From Priestia koreensis (GTDB taxonomy: Bacteria; Bacillota; Bacilli; Bacillales; Bacillaceae_H), in NCBI RefSeq assembly GCF_001274935.1, contig NZ_LILC01000025.1, positions 1-52,193 on the forward strand: a stretch of DNA of 52,193 bases, read 5' to 3'. Under the pieces are notes generated by a model that saw nothing but the letters and a program-made list of their open reading frames with translations, did no database searches and was not told where the DNA came from. This document shows, piece after piece, positions 39,608 through 51,781 of this stretch. Position 1 is the stretch's first letter. Every line of letters starts with the position of its first letter. The position numbers and the translations under genes were made by a program.

Positions 39608-40837
39608 TTAATTTAGCACTTTTATTTTGATCGTTCGACGTCCCCATCGATATGCTTCAGACTGGTCTGAGAAAAACACATCAATGCGGTTTCCGTTAAT
39701 AGCTGATCCAGTATCTGCGGCGATTGCATATCCATAACCTTCGACATACACCTTACTGCCTAATGGGATGACATCTGGGTCAACAGCGATGACTTTTGCA
39801 TTAGGATTCGCTCGTAAATCAACACCTGTTCTTGTTTTTCCAGAACATCCGGTACAGAAAGCTGTATAAGCTGTTGCCATTACACGCATTTCTTTACCCT
39901 TATCATTGTTACTACGAGATACCTGACCGTTGTAAGAAACTTCAGCAGCCGTTTTAGATACAGGCTTTTCAACCTTCGAACCTACTGCTACGACACGATC
40001 TCTACTACTTTTCTTTTCTTCTTGCTTAACTAGCGTTCGGGACACTTCTTTTCCATTCTCCAAAATAACCCGATAATGCTTCTTTACACGCCCTTGTTCT
40101 CCTTCTTCGATAACCTTTTTCTTGCCTTTTTTCAATGAAGGATCACTCTTCGTTACGACAGCATAATCCACTGGTGCTTCCACCACATCGGTGACTTTTT
40201 CAACTCTGATGATATTTACTTTACTGTTAGGGGAAATAGGACTAGATAAATTAGGCTCTACTCTGTCTAATCTATTGAGTTTGATTCCTTGTTGCTCTAA
40301 AAAGTCAGCGACCGTAGTCGAAGTGGACCAAACCTTTTTTTGATGGGCACTTTGTTGTAGTGTAACTGGAAAAGCCTTGCTTACTTCTATGTTTAAATCT
40401 TTTTTGACTGTTGTATGTTGACTGGGATGAATTTGGTCATGCTTCGAAAGTTGAATCTGACGTTCATTCAACACATCTTGAACTGTATGAGCCGTAGTCC
40501 AAATGGTTTTCTTTTGACTCCCTACTACAAGTTTGACTGGCTTTGAAGATTTCCACACAATCTTCATATTATCTGTTACATCAGCATCTAACGGCTCAGA
40601 GACATAGTCTCCCTTTTTCCATTTGATGTCTTGATCTGCTAGTAACTCTTTTACCGTTTTAGCATGGGTCTTTACCTTTTGCTTTTTCCCATCTAATGTA
40701 AGAGCTACAGAGGCTTGAGTAGCCTTAAACGTAACAAATCCAATCACAGAGAAAGCGACTATTAAGCTAGCAAAAACGACTAACAGTCTCCTCCCACTCA
40801 TAGATTTGGATAACAGCTTTTTCACGTTTTTTGACAC
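39608..40837 (-). CDS. yabE: Cell-wall protein with DUF348, G5 and 3D domains (Rpf/Sps-like)
   Basis: 409 residues, GTG start with GGAGGAG. An N-terminal TM/signal anchor (about 18-38) is followed by three DUF348 repeats (each with a VxTHAKTVKELL, TTAHTVQDVL or STSTTVADFL core), a G5 domain (about 205-285) and a C-terminal 3D domain (AVDPDVIPLGSKVYVEGYG, AADTGSAINGNRIDVFF) whose three aspartates are those of lytic transglycosylases. It should act outside the cell on peptidoglycan. In B. subtilis it is under antisense control; I see no clear antisense promoter here. Confidence 0.95.
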   Translation of the reverse strand: MSKNVKKLLSKSMSGRRLLVVFASLIVAFSVIGFVTFKATQASVALTLDGKKQKVKTHAKTVKELLADQDIKWKKGDYVSEPLDADVTDNMKIVWKSSKPVKLVVGSQKKTIWTTAHTVQDVLNERQIQLSKHDQIHPSQHTTVKKDLNIEVSKAFPVTLQQSAHQKKVWSTSTTVADFLEQQGIKLNRLDRVEPNLSSPISPNSKVNIIRVEKVTDVVEAPVDYAVVTKSDPSLKKGKKKVIEEGEQGRVKKHYRVILENGKEVSRTLVKQEEKKSSRDRVVAVGSKVEKPVSKTAAEVSYNGQVSRSNNDKGKEMRVMATAYTAFCTGCSGKTRTGVDLRANPNAKVIAVDPDVIPLGSKVYVEGYGYAIAADTGSAINGNRIDVFFSDQSEAYRWGRRTIKIKVLN

Positions 40838-40866
40838 GATGAAAAACTCCTCCTTCTCTCGCAGAG

Positions 40867-40895
40867 ATTATATAGAGTCGTCACTTGCTTGTCAA
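40867..40895 (-). promoter_or_regulatory. yabE promoter (sigma-A consensus)
   Basis: TTGACA (40895-40890), 17 bases, TATAAT (40872-40867) on the minus strand: perfect consensus, giving a ~25-base leader before the GTG. Confidence 0.85.
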
Positions 40896-41060
40896 CCCTC
40901 CCACTCGAGCACTGCATGTAGTCTATTATGTCCGAATGTTCTAAAAAATGGAAGGAAGAATTGTCGACAAGTTAATCCTATGAATGGGAAAAGAGAATTA
41001 GAACTTTTTTTACGAAGCGTGATAGCTAGTAGAAAAATGGCTGTATTTAACAGAAAAAAA

Positions 41061-41831
41061 TTATCGATTTATGCCGAATAATTTTTTCGCATTTTCAGTC
41101 GTTTTTACTGCCAACTCCTCATAAGATATGCCTCTTAATTCTGCAATTTGCTCCGCTACAAGTGAAACATATCCAGGTTCATTTCGTTTTCCACGATGAG
41201 GATGTGGTGTTAAGTACGGGCAGTCTGTTTCAATTAGTAAGCGGTCTAAGGGGATATCTACCACTACTTCTTTTGGTTTTTTTGCATTTTTGAACGTAAC
41301 CGGTCCACCGTAGGAAATGTACATATTCATATCCATACACTGCTTGGCAACTTCTAAGCTACCCGTAAAGCAATGCATAATGCCGCCTACTTCTTTTACA
41401 TTTTCTTCTGATAAAATCTCTACAACATCCTCTGTTGCATCACGATTATGAATAATAATAGGTAGTTTCACCTTACGAGCAAGACGAATTTGTTTGCGGA
41501 AAACTTCCTTTTGAACATCCTTCGGAGACTTATCCCAATGATAGTCTAATCCCATCTCACCAAGTGCTACTACTTTAGGATGTGCGGCTAGCTCCTCTAA
41601 CCAAGCTAAATGCTCATCCGTCATGTCGATTGCATCTACAGGATGCCACCCTACACTTGCATATAAAAAGTCATAACGCTCCACTAATTCCATCGCTTTG
41701 TTGATCGTTTCTTCGTCAAAGCCAACCACAACCATATTCTGGACACCCGCATCAAGCGCTCGGTCTATTACTTCTTGCAAGTCTTCATCGTATTGTTCTG
41801 CGTTCAAATGTACGTGTGTATCAAATAACAT
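41061..41831 (-). CDS. tatD: TatD-family metal-dependent DNase
   Basis: B. subtilis YabD. TIM-barrel hydrolase of 256 residues from the ATG at 41831 (a GTG three codons earlier is the alternative). Metal ligands: HVHL near the start, EMGLDYHWDKS, PIIIHNRDA, GGIMHCFTG and the C-terminal DCPYLTPHPHRGKRNEP. Such enzymes degrade DNA or remove D-aminoacyl groups. Follows metG by 118 bases. Confidence 0.97.
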   Translation of the reverse strand: MLFDTHVHLNAEQYDEDLQEVIDRALDAGVQNMVVVGFDEETINKAMELVERYDFLYASVGWHPVDAIDMTDEHLAWLEELAAHPKVVALGEMGLDYHWDKSPKDVQKEVFRKQIRLARKVKLPIIIHNRDATEDVVEILSEENVKEVGGIMHCFTGSLEVAKQCMDMNMYISYGGPVTFKNAKKPKEVVVDIPLDRLLIETDCPYLTPHPHRGKRNEPGYVSLVAEQIAELRGISYEELAVKTTENAKKLFGINR

Positions 41832-41949
41832 AATCTCCACAAACCTTCTTTCTACTTATTTCTTTTCTGCTGAAAGGAAAATGGGTGCTCTCGTTTGTTA
41901 CACGTGAAACACCCATTTACATAATTAAATTGCCCTATTCACTATGAAT

Positions 41950-44001
<2,052 letters not shown>

Positions 44002-44249
44002 TTAGTAGAAATGACATAACCTCCGACAAAAAGCTCCATGCAATATCGTCGAAAATCATATCCAAATTTGAAACTCATCTAAAAGTCATTTTCCTTCTAC
44101 TATAACACTATTTTACATAATAACTTAATAAAATTCTTCTTTTTAAAATGCAATAGTTCCTTCTATTGTGTATGGGACATATCCCGTTACAAAACACTTT
44201 CGAAAGCGGATAGTTGATCTTGTAGCTAGAACGTTTCTTCATGAATTCT

Positions 44250-44271
44250 AAGTACTGTTATAACAGTACTT
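44250..44271. repeat. Perfect 22-bp palindrome
   Basis: Half-site AAGTACTGTTA (44250-44260) followed directly by its exact reverse complement. With no loop it suits a dimeric DNA-binding protein better than an RNA terminator; the regulator is unknown. Confidence 0.75.
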
Positions 44272-44364
44272 CCATATTATCATCTTGTCCTTCCTATTCA
44301 AAAAAATATACACATGATCGTAATTTTTCTTTATTACTCTTTATTGCTTAATTTACAAGATGTT

Positions 44365-44402
44365 TACAGTTTTTTGACAAACGTTGAATTTTGTCGAATA
44401 AT
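44365..44402 (+). promoter_or_regulatory. Distal copy of the abrB promoter/Spo0A-box words
   Basis: Contains TACAGTTTTTTGACA, AACGTTGA and AATTTTGTCGAATAAT in this order. The same words, with insertions, make up the abrB promoter and operator (44550-44630). TTGACA (44374-44379) is 17 bases from AATAAT (44397-44402), and a perfect Spo0A box TTGTCGAA (44391-44398) covers that -10. Confidence 0.55.
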
Positions 44403-44573
44403 CTATATACTGTTTCTATATCTTCTGATAAAAAATTATAGTAGCAATAGTTTTTTATCCCGTTTTTTGCTATTTATTTTGATAAGCCTTCATTTCCATG
44501 AGGGAAAAGTCCCGATATATCAAGGTTCCTAGTCATAAAGAACGAAATCTACAGTTTTTGACATATAAAATTA

Positions 44574-44602
44574 TTGACTAGTTTTGGAAACGTTGATATG
44601 AT
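44574..44602 (+). promoter_or_regulatory. abrB promoter (sigma-A)
   Basis: TTGACT (44574-44579), 17 bases, TATGAT (44597-44602) on the plus strand. A further TTGACA at 44558-44563 lacks a -10 at normal distance. Confidence 0.8.
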
Positions 44603-44618
44603 GTAAGGGTAATTGAAT

Positions 44619-44636
44619 TTGTCGAATAATGACGAA
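44619..44636 (+). promoter_or_regulatory. Tandem Spo0A boxes in the abrB leader
   Basis: TTGTCGAA (44619-44626) and TGACGAA (44630-44636), just downstream of the start of transcription, where Spo0A~P represses abrB in B. subtilis. Confidence 0.8.
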
Positions 44637-44681
44637 AAAAATATAAATAGTTTAGAAGAATACGAGAGGAGAATTATTTTT

Positions 44682-44966
44682 ATGAAATCTACAGGTATTG
44701 TACGTAAAGTTGACGAGTTAGGCCGTGTGGTTATTCCTATCGAATTACGACGCACATTGGGGATTGCAGAAAAAGACGCATTAGAAATTTATGTTGATGA
44801 CGAGCGCATCATTCTTAAAAAATACAAACCAAACATGACTTGCCAAGTAACAGGTGAAGTTTCAGATGAAAACTTAAAACTTGCTAACGGTAAATTAATC
44901 TTAAGCCGTGAAGGTGCAGAACAAATCTTACAAGAACTTCAAAATTCTTTAGAAGCTTCTAAGTAA
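44682..44966 (+). CDS. abrB: Transition-state regulator AbrB
   Basis: 94-residue repressor of stationary-phase genes such as spoVG. Start at ATG 44682 with GAGAGGAGA. N-terminal swapped-hairpin DNA-binding domain: MKSTGIVRKVDELGRVVIPI, then ELRRTLGIAEKDALEIYVDD; C-terminal multimerisation part TCQVTGEVSDENLKLANGKL. It is the only long gene on the plus strand, as in B. subtilis, where abrB also opposes its neighbours. Repressed by Spo0A~P through the boxes above; ends at a bidirectional terminator shared with rsmI. Confidence 0.99.
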   Translation: MKSTGIVRKVDELGRVVIPIELRRTLGIAEKDALEIYVDDERIILKKYKPNMTCQVTGEVSDENLKLANGKLILSREGAEQILQELQNSLEASK

Positions 44967-44968
44967 TT

Positions 44969-44995
44969 AAAAAAGCCCTATTTAGGGCTTTTTTT
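44969..44995. terminator. Bidirectional terminator between abrB and rsmI
   Basis: AAAAAAGCCCTA pairs with TAGGGCTTTTTT, 2-base loop region, with T-runs on both strands between the converging genes. Confidence 0.92.
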
Positions 44996-45866
44996 AATTT
45001 ATATGATATTCACTGTAGACGTCTCTCTTCGCCATCCCGCGATCAACGGCTACTTGTTTAATCGCATCTTTTGTCGAAAATTCTTTTTCTTGGATATAGT
45101 ACTCGACGTGATCATTGATGCTCTTTTCCTCCCACCAAAGATCTGTGCTCGGCTTTTCTTCCTTGCTTCCCTCAACGATTAGGCAAAATTCTCCTCTTAT
45201 CTCATCGTTATGGGCCCATTCTGAGACTTCTGATATTGTGCCACGAACGAACTCTTCATATCGCTTTGTAAGCTCTCTCGAAATAACCATTTCACGATTT
45301 CCAAGAACCTCTTCCATCACCTTTAACGTCTCCTTTAGGCGATGAGGAGCTTCGTAAAAAATCAACGTGTATGGTAGATACGCTAATTGCTCAAGTTCCT
45401 CTTTTTTATGCTTCTTCTGACGAGTCAAGAAACCATAAAAGAGAAAATGATCCGTAGAAAGGCCAGAAGCAATTAAAGCTGTTAATGCTGCATTAGCACC
45501 AGGGAGAGGCACAACCTTTTGCTGTTTCGCAATAGCTAAAACTGCTAAATCGTATCCCGGATCTGAGATAGCAGGCATACCAGCATCGGTTACGAGCGCT
45601 ACTTTTTTTCCTTGCTCCAGGTCTTCAACGATTTTCGGTCCTTTTGTTTCTTTATTATGTTCATGATAACTAACAATAGGTGTTGAAATCTCAAAGTGAT
45701 TACAAAGTTTTTTCGTTTGTCTCGTATCTTCAGCAGCGATATAATCCACTTCTTTTAAAATACGAATAGCCCGAAATGTCATATCCTCTAAATTACCGAT
45801 CGGAGTAGGGACTAGATAAAGCATTCCCTCCGCCTCATGAGATTGAAAACTCTTTTGTTGATGCAT
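44994..45866 (-). CDS. rsmI: 16S rRNA 2'-O-ribose C1402 methyltransferase
   Basis: B. subtilis YabC. From the ATG at 45866 (GAGAGGATGG) 290 residues; the upstream in-frame codons lie within the yazA 3' region. Tetrapyrrole-methylase fold: LYLVPTPIGNLEDMTFRAIR, EDTRQTKKLC, VSYHEHNK, DAGMPAISDPG, and FYEAPHRL. Modifies the ribosomal P-site with RsmH. Follows yazA by 22 bases. Confidence 0.97.
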   Translation of the reverse strand: MHQQKSFQSHEAEGMLYLVPTPIGNLEDMTFRAIRILKEVDYIAAEDTRQTKKLCNHFEISTPIVSYHEHNKETKGPKIVEDLEQGKKVALVTDAGMPAISDPGYDLAVLAIAKQQKVVPLPGANAALTALIASGLSTDHFLFYGFLTRQKKHKKEELEQLAYLPYTLIFYEAPHRLKETLKVMEEVLGNREMVISRELTKRYEEFVRGTISEVSEWAHNDEIRGEFCLIVEGSKEEKPSTDLWWEEKSINDHVEYYIQEKEFSTKDAIKQVAVDRGMAKRDVYSEYHIN

Positions 45867-45888
45867 GGCTTTCCATCCTCTCATACTT

Positions 45889-46158
45889 CTAATCAAACGA
45901 TACGTGAAACTCTTCCAAATACCGTTCCTTTTGCTTTCGCGTTAATTTCTTAAAACGTATTTCTGCTCTTAGCGCTTCGCTTTTTGTATCAAATGTTTCG
46001 GAGTGAATCAGCACAACGGGAACTCTCGCCTTTGTATATTTTGCTCCTTTGCCTGAATTGTGCGTGGCCACTCTTTTCTCTAGATTATTTGTATAGCCAC
46101 CGTAAAAACTACCATCTTTACATTTCAATACATAGAAATAATGCTTACTCGTTTCCAT
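45889..46158 (-). CDS. yazA: GIY-YIG domain protein
   Basis: 89 residues from the ATG at 46158, which lies 14 bases inside the 3' end of trmN6. The GIY-YIG nuclease core is clear: [20 protein letters not shown], then [15 protein letters not shown] with the arginine, and [20 protein letters not shown] with the glutamate. The family (UPF0213) is a stand-alone nuclease module of unknown function. The ribosome site is distant (GAGG about 15 bases), so coupling to trmN6 is likely. Confidence 0.93.
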   Translation of the reverse strand: METSKHYFYVLKCKDGSFYGGYTNNLEKRVATHNSGKGAKYTKARVPVVLIHSETFDTKSEALRAEIRFKKLTRKQKERYLEEFHVSFD

Positions 46159-46891
46159 ATAAAATCTGTTTAACCTCTTTTGTATATTCATTATTCTCAT
46201 TGTATACAACAAGTGGTGGAAGTACCTTAAGATCAGGCTGTCCATCTTTAATTCCTTCAATCAAAATGGTGTTTGCTTCCTTGTTTTCTTTTGGATAAAT
46301 AAACTGCAAACGCTTTGGTTCGATGCGATACTTTCGCATCAAAGTAACAATATCTAATAAGCGACCAGGTCGATGAACGAGTGCTACCTTACCACCTTGT
46401 TTAACAAGCTGGCTGCTAACGCGTACAACGTCTTCTAGCGTACAATGAATTTCGTGTCGAGCGATCGCATAATGTTCATTCAAGTTTTGCTCTTCTTTTT
46501 TAGGCGTTGGGAAATAAGGTGGATTACATGTAACAACATCAAATTTTCCGTATCCTAGCCTTTCAGGAGCATTTTTTAAGTCGTCGTGTATCATTGTAAG
46601 CTGATTCTCTAATCCATTATAAGCTACGCTGCGTGTTGCCATCCCCCAAAGTCTTTCCTGTATTTCTACCCCCGTGATAGCGGCTTTACTTCGAGTAGAA
46701 AGAAACAAGGGAACAACACCGTTTCCTGTACATAAATCCACTATGGTTCCTTTTCGAACCGGTACATAGGCAAAGCGTGCCAATAATACAGCATCTAATG
46801 AAAAAGAAAATACGGATGGACTTTGAATAATCCTCAAGTTTTCTTCTGCTAACAAATAGTCTAAACGCTCATCTTCGTATAAATATACCAT
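46145..46891 (-). CDS. trmN6: tRNA1(Val) adenine-37 N6-methyltransferase
   Basis: B. subtilis YabB. 248-residue class I SAM methyltransferase: [29 protein letters not shown] and the N6-adenine motif VTCNPPYF. Specificity for A37 of tRNA1-Val is inferred from the family. It is 64 bases after yabA beyond a terminator-like hairpin and overlaps yazA. Confidence 0.92.
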   Translation of the reverse strand: MVYLYEDERLDYLLAEENLRIIQSPSVFSFSLDAVLLARFAYVPVRKGTIVDLCTGNGVVPLFLSTRSKAAITGVEIQERLWGMATRSVAYNGLENQLTMIHDDLKNAPERLGYGKFDVVTCNPPYFPTPKKEEQNLNEHYAIARHEIHCTLEDVVRVSSQLVKQGGKVALVHRPGRLLDIVTLMRKYRIEPKRLQFIYPKENKEANTILIEGIKDGQPDLKVLPPLVVYNENNEYTKEVKQILYGNE

Positions 46892-46924
46892 AACTTATGT
46901 TTCCCTTTCTTACATCTTCATCAT

Positions 46925-46952
46925 AAAAATAGCCTCTCCTAATGGAAAGGCT
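46925..46952 (-). terminator. yabA terminator
   Basis: AGCCTCTCC (46931-46939) pairs with GGAAAGGCT (46944-46952), one G-U; TTTTT follows on the minus strand. Confidence 0.8.
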
Positions 46953-46955
46953 TCG

Positions 46956-47321
46956 TTACTTCTTATTCAAAAAAGATAAACAAAATAGGCAATCTCCATC
47001 TTTGCGCACACTACCATAATGAATATTACATATATGGAATCCTTCTTGATAGAGGCGGGCAAGGTTATCGTAACCTTCCCCAACATCGGCCTGTTTCTCA
47101 TCACGGCTGTTTCGATTAGAACGTTTTCGCTGACTTTTTTGTCTTAGCTCTTTATCATTCTGTTCAAGACGACGACGCAAATGCTCATTCTCTATTTGCA
47201 TATGATGATTTTCCTCAATTAAATCAGCTAAATGCTCTTTTAATTCACCTAGCTGCTTGTACAGGTGGCCGATCTGCTCCTCCATATTCGTTACAGAATC
47301 AAAAATATCTTTCTTATCCAC
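46956..47321 (-). CDS. yabA: Replication initiation control protein YabA
   Basis: Links DnaA and the DnaN clamp and blocks over-initiation. 121 residues: an N-terminal leucine-zipper coiled coil (about 10-60), a basic linker (60-80) and a C-terminal zinc domain with H96, C98 and C111-x-x-C114. Stands downstream of ricT by 14 bases in the operon that also holds holB and tmk. Confidence 0.97.
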   Translation of the reverse strand: MDKKDIFDSVTNMEEQIGHLYKQLGELKEHLADLIEENHHMQIENEHLRRRLEQNDKELRQKSQRKRSNRNSRDEKQADVGEGYDNLARLYQEGFHICNIHYGSVRKDGDCLFCLSFLNKK

Positions 47322-47335
47322 TTATACCCACCTCA

Positions 47336-48163
47336 TTACTCCGTGGACTGAAATGAAACAGCGCCTTCTTTCGTCAGTTCATCTAACGTAAATTCTACAA
47401 TTTGCTCTTTACCTACAAGTTCAATTTGCAGAATACGCTCAAGAATGTTTAGACCAATTACGCGTCCTTGGCCGTTTGGCGTCGCAATTACTTCGCCTAC
47501 ATCTGGCAATTGCTCTTTTGCCGTTTCATACTCATCATTTTCATATTTTAGACAGCACATTAAACGGCCACATAGACCGGAAATCTTTGTTGGGTTTAAT
47601 GATAAATTCTGATCCTTCGCCATCTTAATCGATACAGGCTCAAAATCACCTAAGAAGGTTGAACAGCATAGCATTCTTCCGCAAGGTCCAATACCTCCTA
47701 GCAATTTTGCTTCATCTCTTACACCAATTTGACGAAGCTCAATGCGCGTACGAAAAATCGCTGCCAGGTCTTTTACAAGCTCTCTGAAATCAATTCTCCC
47801 GTCTGCTGTAAAATAGAAAATGACCTTGTTACGATCAAATGTATATTCCACGTCAACTAACTTCATATCTAAGCTATGTGCAAGAACTTTCTCTACACAT
47901 ACATCATATGCCTCTTTAGCCGCGTTTTTATTCTCTTCTACGATCAGTCTATCTTTCGGATCAGCAACTCGAATTACCTTCTTCAAAGGCAAGACAACAT
48001 CATTCTCACTGACCTGTTTTTTATTGATAACTACTTTCCCAAACTCTATTCCACGAATGGTTTCAACAATAACGTATTCACCATCAGCAATAGTTAACTC
48101 GCCGGGATCGAAATAATAAATTTTACCAGCTTTTTTAAAACGGACTCCCACTACATCGTACAA
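47336..48163 (-). CDS. ricT: PSP1-domain Fe-S protein RicT of the Y-complex
   Basis: B. subtilis YaaT; works with RicA (YmcA) and RicF (YlbF) to direct RNase Y mRNA maturation and to affect Spo0A phosphorylation. 275 residues with six conserved cysteines as cluster ligands: C161, C166, C167 (GPCGRMLCCSTF) and C198, C203, C204 (LCGRLMCC). Follows holB by four bases. Confidence 0.97.
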   Translation of the reverse strand: MYDVVGVRFKKAGKIYYFDPGELTIADGEYVIVETIRGIEFGKVVINKKQVSENDVVLPLKKVIRVADPKDRLIVEENKNAAKEAYDVCVEKVLAHSLDMKLVDVEYTFDRNKVIFYFTADGRIDFRELVKDLAAIFRTRIELRQIGVRDEAKLLGGIGPCGRMLCCSTFLGDFEPVSIKMAKDQNLSLNPTKISGLCGRLMCCLKYENDEYETAKEQLPDVGEVIATPNGQGRVIGLNILERILQIELVGKEQIVEFTLDELTKEGAVSFQSTE

Positions 48164-48167
48164 GCCT

Positions 48168-49160
48168 TTATCCCTCCTGCAAATCCAACACCAGCTGCTC
48201 CATTAAAAGTTGTAAATTCATATTGGAGTTTAATTTATTTTTGGCCTCTAAAATAAGTTCTAAAGATCGAACGGTTTTTTTCTGACTCTGCTGAAGAGCG
48301 TCTTTCTTAAGCTCTTCTTTCTTGTAAGAAAACACCACTTTTTCTTCCTGATCTATTTGAATATGAAGGATGTCTCTATATAAAAGGAGTAATAGATTTA
48401 ATCCAACCTCGTTTTGGGCTTTATCTGTAAAATGCTTTACCCAATTCTCATGGATGAATAACAAAGCTTGGTGAGGTCTATTCATTAGTACTTCATATAA
48501 TTGTATCACTAACTTTCTTCCAAGTCCAAACCATTCATCGTTATTTAATTGTAACGCTTCTTCCATACTATTCGTCAAATTCGAAAGTATGATAGCACTA
48601 GATTCATCTACGCCTTCATTAATTAAGCGAGTTTGCAAGTGTATGGGAGGGAGAGTTCTAAATGATAGTACCTGACATCTTGAAATAATGGTATTCAATA
48701 ATTTCTGAGGGTTTTCCGTCAATAAGATAGCATATGTCTCACTGTTGGGTTCTTCTAAGAATTTCAGCAAACTGTTGGCAGCATTCACTGTCATTCGGTC
48801 TACGTGCTCAATCACATAAATTTTCCGGTTCGACTCTACCCCTGCTTTCACAAATTCACTTTGCAATTGCTGAATTTGTTCCTTTTTAATTGAATTGCCA
48901 TCAGGTTCAACAACGTGCATATCGGGGTGATTGCCAGAATCAATTCTCTTGCAATTAATGCATTCATTACATGGGTAGACTCCACGATTATCTTGACATA
49001 ACAATGACTTCGCAAACAAAACGCTTACTTCTTTTTTCCCAGTTCCCCTATTACCTTCAAATATGTAGGCGTGGGCAACTCTATCTTTCACTAACGCGTT
49101 GTTTAAAATCTTTAAAACCTGTGGCTGCAATTCTTCAAGCTGTGCCCACGTTTTATTCAT
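48168..49160 (-). CDS. holB: DNA polymerase III delta' subunit
   Basis: Clamp-loader subunit. 330 residues with AAA+ fold: P-loop-like GNRGTGKKEV (36-45), zinc module C55, C64, C67, C70, VIEHVDRMTVNAANSLLKFL and the arginine-finger ISRCQV. Immediately precedes ricT and starts 24 bases after darA; the yaaR gene normally placed between them in B. subtilis is absent. Confidence 0.97.
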   Translation of the reverse strand: MNKTWAQLEELQPQVLKILNNALVKDRVAHAYIFEGNRGTGKKEVSVLFAKSLLCQDNRGVYPCNECINCKRIDSGNHPDMHVVEPDGNSIKKEQIQQLQSEFVKAGVESNRKIYVIEHVDRMTVNAANSLLKFLEEPNSETYAILLTENPQKLLNTIISRCQVLSFRTLPPIHLQTRLINEGVDESSAIILSNLTNSMEEALQLNNDEWFGLGRKLVIQLYEVLMNRPHQALLFIHENWVKHFTDKAQNEVGLNLLLLLYRDILHIQIDQEEKVVFSYKKEELKKDALQQSQKKTVRSLELILEAKNKLNSNMNLQLLMEQLVLDLQEG

Positions 49161-49184
49161 GTTTAATCACTCTCTAACTATAAT

Positions 49185-49517
<333 letters not shown>

Positions 49518-49595
49518 TTAATCGCCTCTTTCGTCTCATATTTATTGTCCTCATTATACCAATTTAAAAACACAAACCTACTGATGAATGACTAT

Positions 49596-50222
49596 TTAAG
49601 ACAATAATGCTTCCAATTGATTTATCACGTCTTTATACACATTTTCAATAGATTGATCTGCATTGATTTTCATAATCCTACTAGGAAATTTTTCTACCAA
49701 TAGTAAGTAACCTTCTCTAACCTTTCGATGAAAATCTAACTTTTCTAGATCCAAACGGTTAATTTCTCTTCCCTGTGTTTCATTGATTCTCTGTAGACCT
49801 ACTTCAGGATCAAGATCAAAATAAATCGTAAGGTCAGGCATCGTATGACCAATTGCGAATTGGTTAATTTGGAACACTTCTTCAATACCTAACTCTCGTG
49901 CGAAGCCTTGATAAGCAAGTGAACTGTCGATAAATCGATCACAAAATACGGTTGTCCCGTTTTCTAATGCAGGCACGACTTTTTCAACAAGATGCTGCCT
50001 ACGTGCTGCTGCATACAGTAAAGCCTCTGTTCTTCCATCCATTGTTGTGTGATCGGGATTTAGGATCACTTTTCGGATCTCCTCCGCAATATGGATTCCT
50101 CCAGGCTCTCTAGTAGATAAAATCTGTACCTCTTTCTGTTTATAATAGTTATAAACCATTTCCATAATGGTTGTTTTACCAGCCCCTTCTGGACCTTCAA
50201 ACGTAATGAATTTACCTCTCAT
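49596..50222 (-). CDS. tmk: Thymidylate kinase
   Basis: Phosphorylates dTMP to dTDP. 208 residues: P-loop GPEGAGKT (10-17), STREPGGI, the [12 protein letters not shown] signature and the LID arginines. Its ATG overlaps the yaaO stop by four bases. Confidence 0.98.
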   Translation of the reverse strand: MRGKFITFEGPEGAGKTTIMEMVYNYYKQKEVQILSTREPGGIHIAEEIRKVILNPDHTTMDGRTEALLYAAARRQHLVEKVVPALENGTTVFCDRFIDSSLAYQGFARELGIEEVFQINQFAIGHTMPDLTIYFDLDPEVGLQRINETQGREINRLDLEKLDFHRKVREGYLLLVEKFPSRIMKINADQSIENVYKDVINQLEALLS

Positions 50223-51682
50223 GGTGTTAACTCCCTTTCGTCTTCAAATACACTAATTAAACGTCTCTCTAATGAAGTCGCACTGCCTTGTAGTTTTACT
50301 TCTGTGCTTAAAATTTCTTCTATATATTCGATGTGATCATTCGTAATGATTTCACCTTCCATTAATACAGGAATACCGGGTGGATATGGAATAACAGATT
50401 CAGCTGCTATTCTCCCCACTGTCATTGTTAATGGAAGACTGGTTTTTGTAAAAATACTCTGTTTCTTATAAGATATCCCTAATTGGCTATTAGAAAACTT
50501 AAATGATAGTGGAGCGCTTGAAAAGTCATGAGGCAGTTCTTGATATGGACTAACAATTTTTTCTATCTTTTCAATCGTTTCTTCCCACCTAAATTCCGCT
50601 GCCAATGGCAAAACAAATAGAACATGCTGAGTAGTAGCTAACTCTGTATAGATGCCCACTTCCTCTAATTTTTGCTGTAACTCATAGCCCGTACAGAAAG
50701 ATGGCATGATCGTTACTTTTAAAAGATCGATTTCAACACGTTTATCTTTATATTCCACTACCGTTAGACCATCTATTTTAGATATTTGTTCTCTAAAGTT
50801 TGAAATTTGCTTTACTAATAACGCTTTGCGATCATTTTGAGCCATTTCATATAAATAAGCGCGTGCAATATCTAGAGAAGCCATAATGGGATAAGATGGG
50901 CTACTAGATTGTAGGATAGAAAGGTATTTGCCTACTTGCTCTTTAGAAATCAAATCACCTTGAATATGTAAATAAGACCCCATTGTCATAGCAGGCAACG
51001 TTTTATGTGCAGAGTGAATAACAATATCAGCTCCAGCTTGAATTGCAGATATCGGAAAAGGATGTCCTATGGCAAAATGGGCACCATGTGCTTCATCTAC
51101 AATGACAGGAATATTATAATTATGGGCCACCCGGACGACTTCACTTAGATCTCGACTTACTCCATAATAATTAGGATTTGTTAAAATTAACGCCTTCGCA
51201 TTGGGATATTGCTTGATTGCTCTACAAACAGTTTCACTTGGAACTCCTAACGTTAGCGAAAGATCTTCATCTACTGCTGGTGCTAAAAAGATAGGATCAG
51301 CATCAGATAATTTTAATCCATTTATAATGGATTTGTGTGAATCTCGCTGAACCAATACTTTGTCACCCTCACTACAAGTAGCTAAAATAGCAGCTAAGTT
51401 TCCTACTGTAGAACCGTTTACTAGAAAAAAAGTGTGCTTCACTTCATAAAGCGAAGCAGCAAGATCTTCTGCCTCTTTAATAGATTCAGAAGGATCATGA
51501 AGATCGTCTAATCCTGTTAATTCCGTCACGTCTATCGGCAAGATCGATTTAAAAAAATGATCTTCTTTACGAGAAAAAACAGCTCCATTTTTATGTCCTG
51601 GCACGTGATAAGAGATAGGACTCTTTAAAGCATGACTTCTTAATTGATTATATAATGGGCAAGTTTGCTGTTTATGTAACAT
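50219..51682 (-). CDS. yaaO: Orn/Lys/Arg decarboxylase-family PLP enzyme
   Basis: 487-residue fold-type I PLP protein related to SpeA. PLP-binding residues: DEAHGAH (196-202) and [10 protein letters not shown] with K227. C-terminal domain has RWEETIEK and [15 protein letters not shown]. The true substrate amino acid is not known for YaaO. It lies between csfB and tmk; xpaC and yaaN of B. subtilis are missing here. The strong ribosome site is not obvious; expression may be low. Confidence 0.9.
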   Translation of the reverse strand: MLHKQQTCPLYNQLRSHALKSPISYHVPGHKNGAVFSRKEDHFFKSILPIDVTELTGLDDLHDPSESIKEAEDLAASLYEVKHTFFLVNGSTVGNLAAILATCSEGDKVLVQRDSHKSIINGLKLSDADPIFLAPAVDEDLSLTLGVPSETVCRAIKQYPNAKALILTNPNYYGVSRDLSEVVRVAHNYNIPVIVDEAHGAHFAIGHPFPISAIQAGADIVIHSAHKTLPAMTMGSYLHIQGDLISKEQVGKYLSILQSSSPSYPIMASLDIARAYLYEMAQNDRKALLVKQISNFREQISKIDGLTVVEYKDKRVEIDLLKVTIMPSFCTGYELQQKLEEVGIYTELATTQHVLFVLPLAAEFRWEETIEKIEKIVSPYQELPHDFSSAPLSFKFSNSQLGISYKKQSIFTKTSLPLTMTVGRIAAESVIPYPPGIPVLMEGEIITNDHIEYIEEILSTEVKLQGSATSLERRLISVFEDERELTP

Positions 51683-51751
51683 TATTTTTAAAACCTTTCA
51701 TTTTGCTTAAACTATTTCTATTATAACAATAAGAACAGTAACCTGCAGAAA

Positions 51752-51779
51752 AAAGAAAAAGCCTATTCTCGTAGGCTTT
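51752..51779 (-). terminator. csfB terminator
   Basis: AAAGCCTA (51758-51765) pairs with TAGGCTTT (51772-51779); T-rich tail TTTTTCTTTTTT on the minus strand. It lies right after csfB and before yaaO. Confidence 0.85.
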
Positions 51780-51781
51780 GG

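Noticed and set aside
44314..44532. 72-codon plus-strand ORF upstream of abrB
   Set aside because: It spans the promoter/Spo0A-box element, lacks a ribosome site, and its Phe/Leu/Tyr-rich composition is what A+T-rich non-coding DNA gives.
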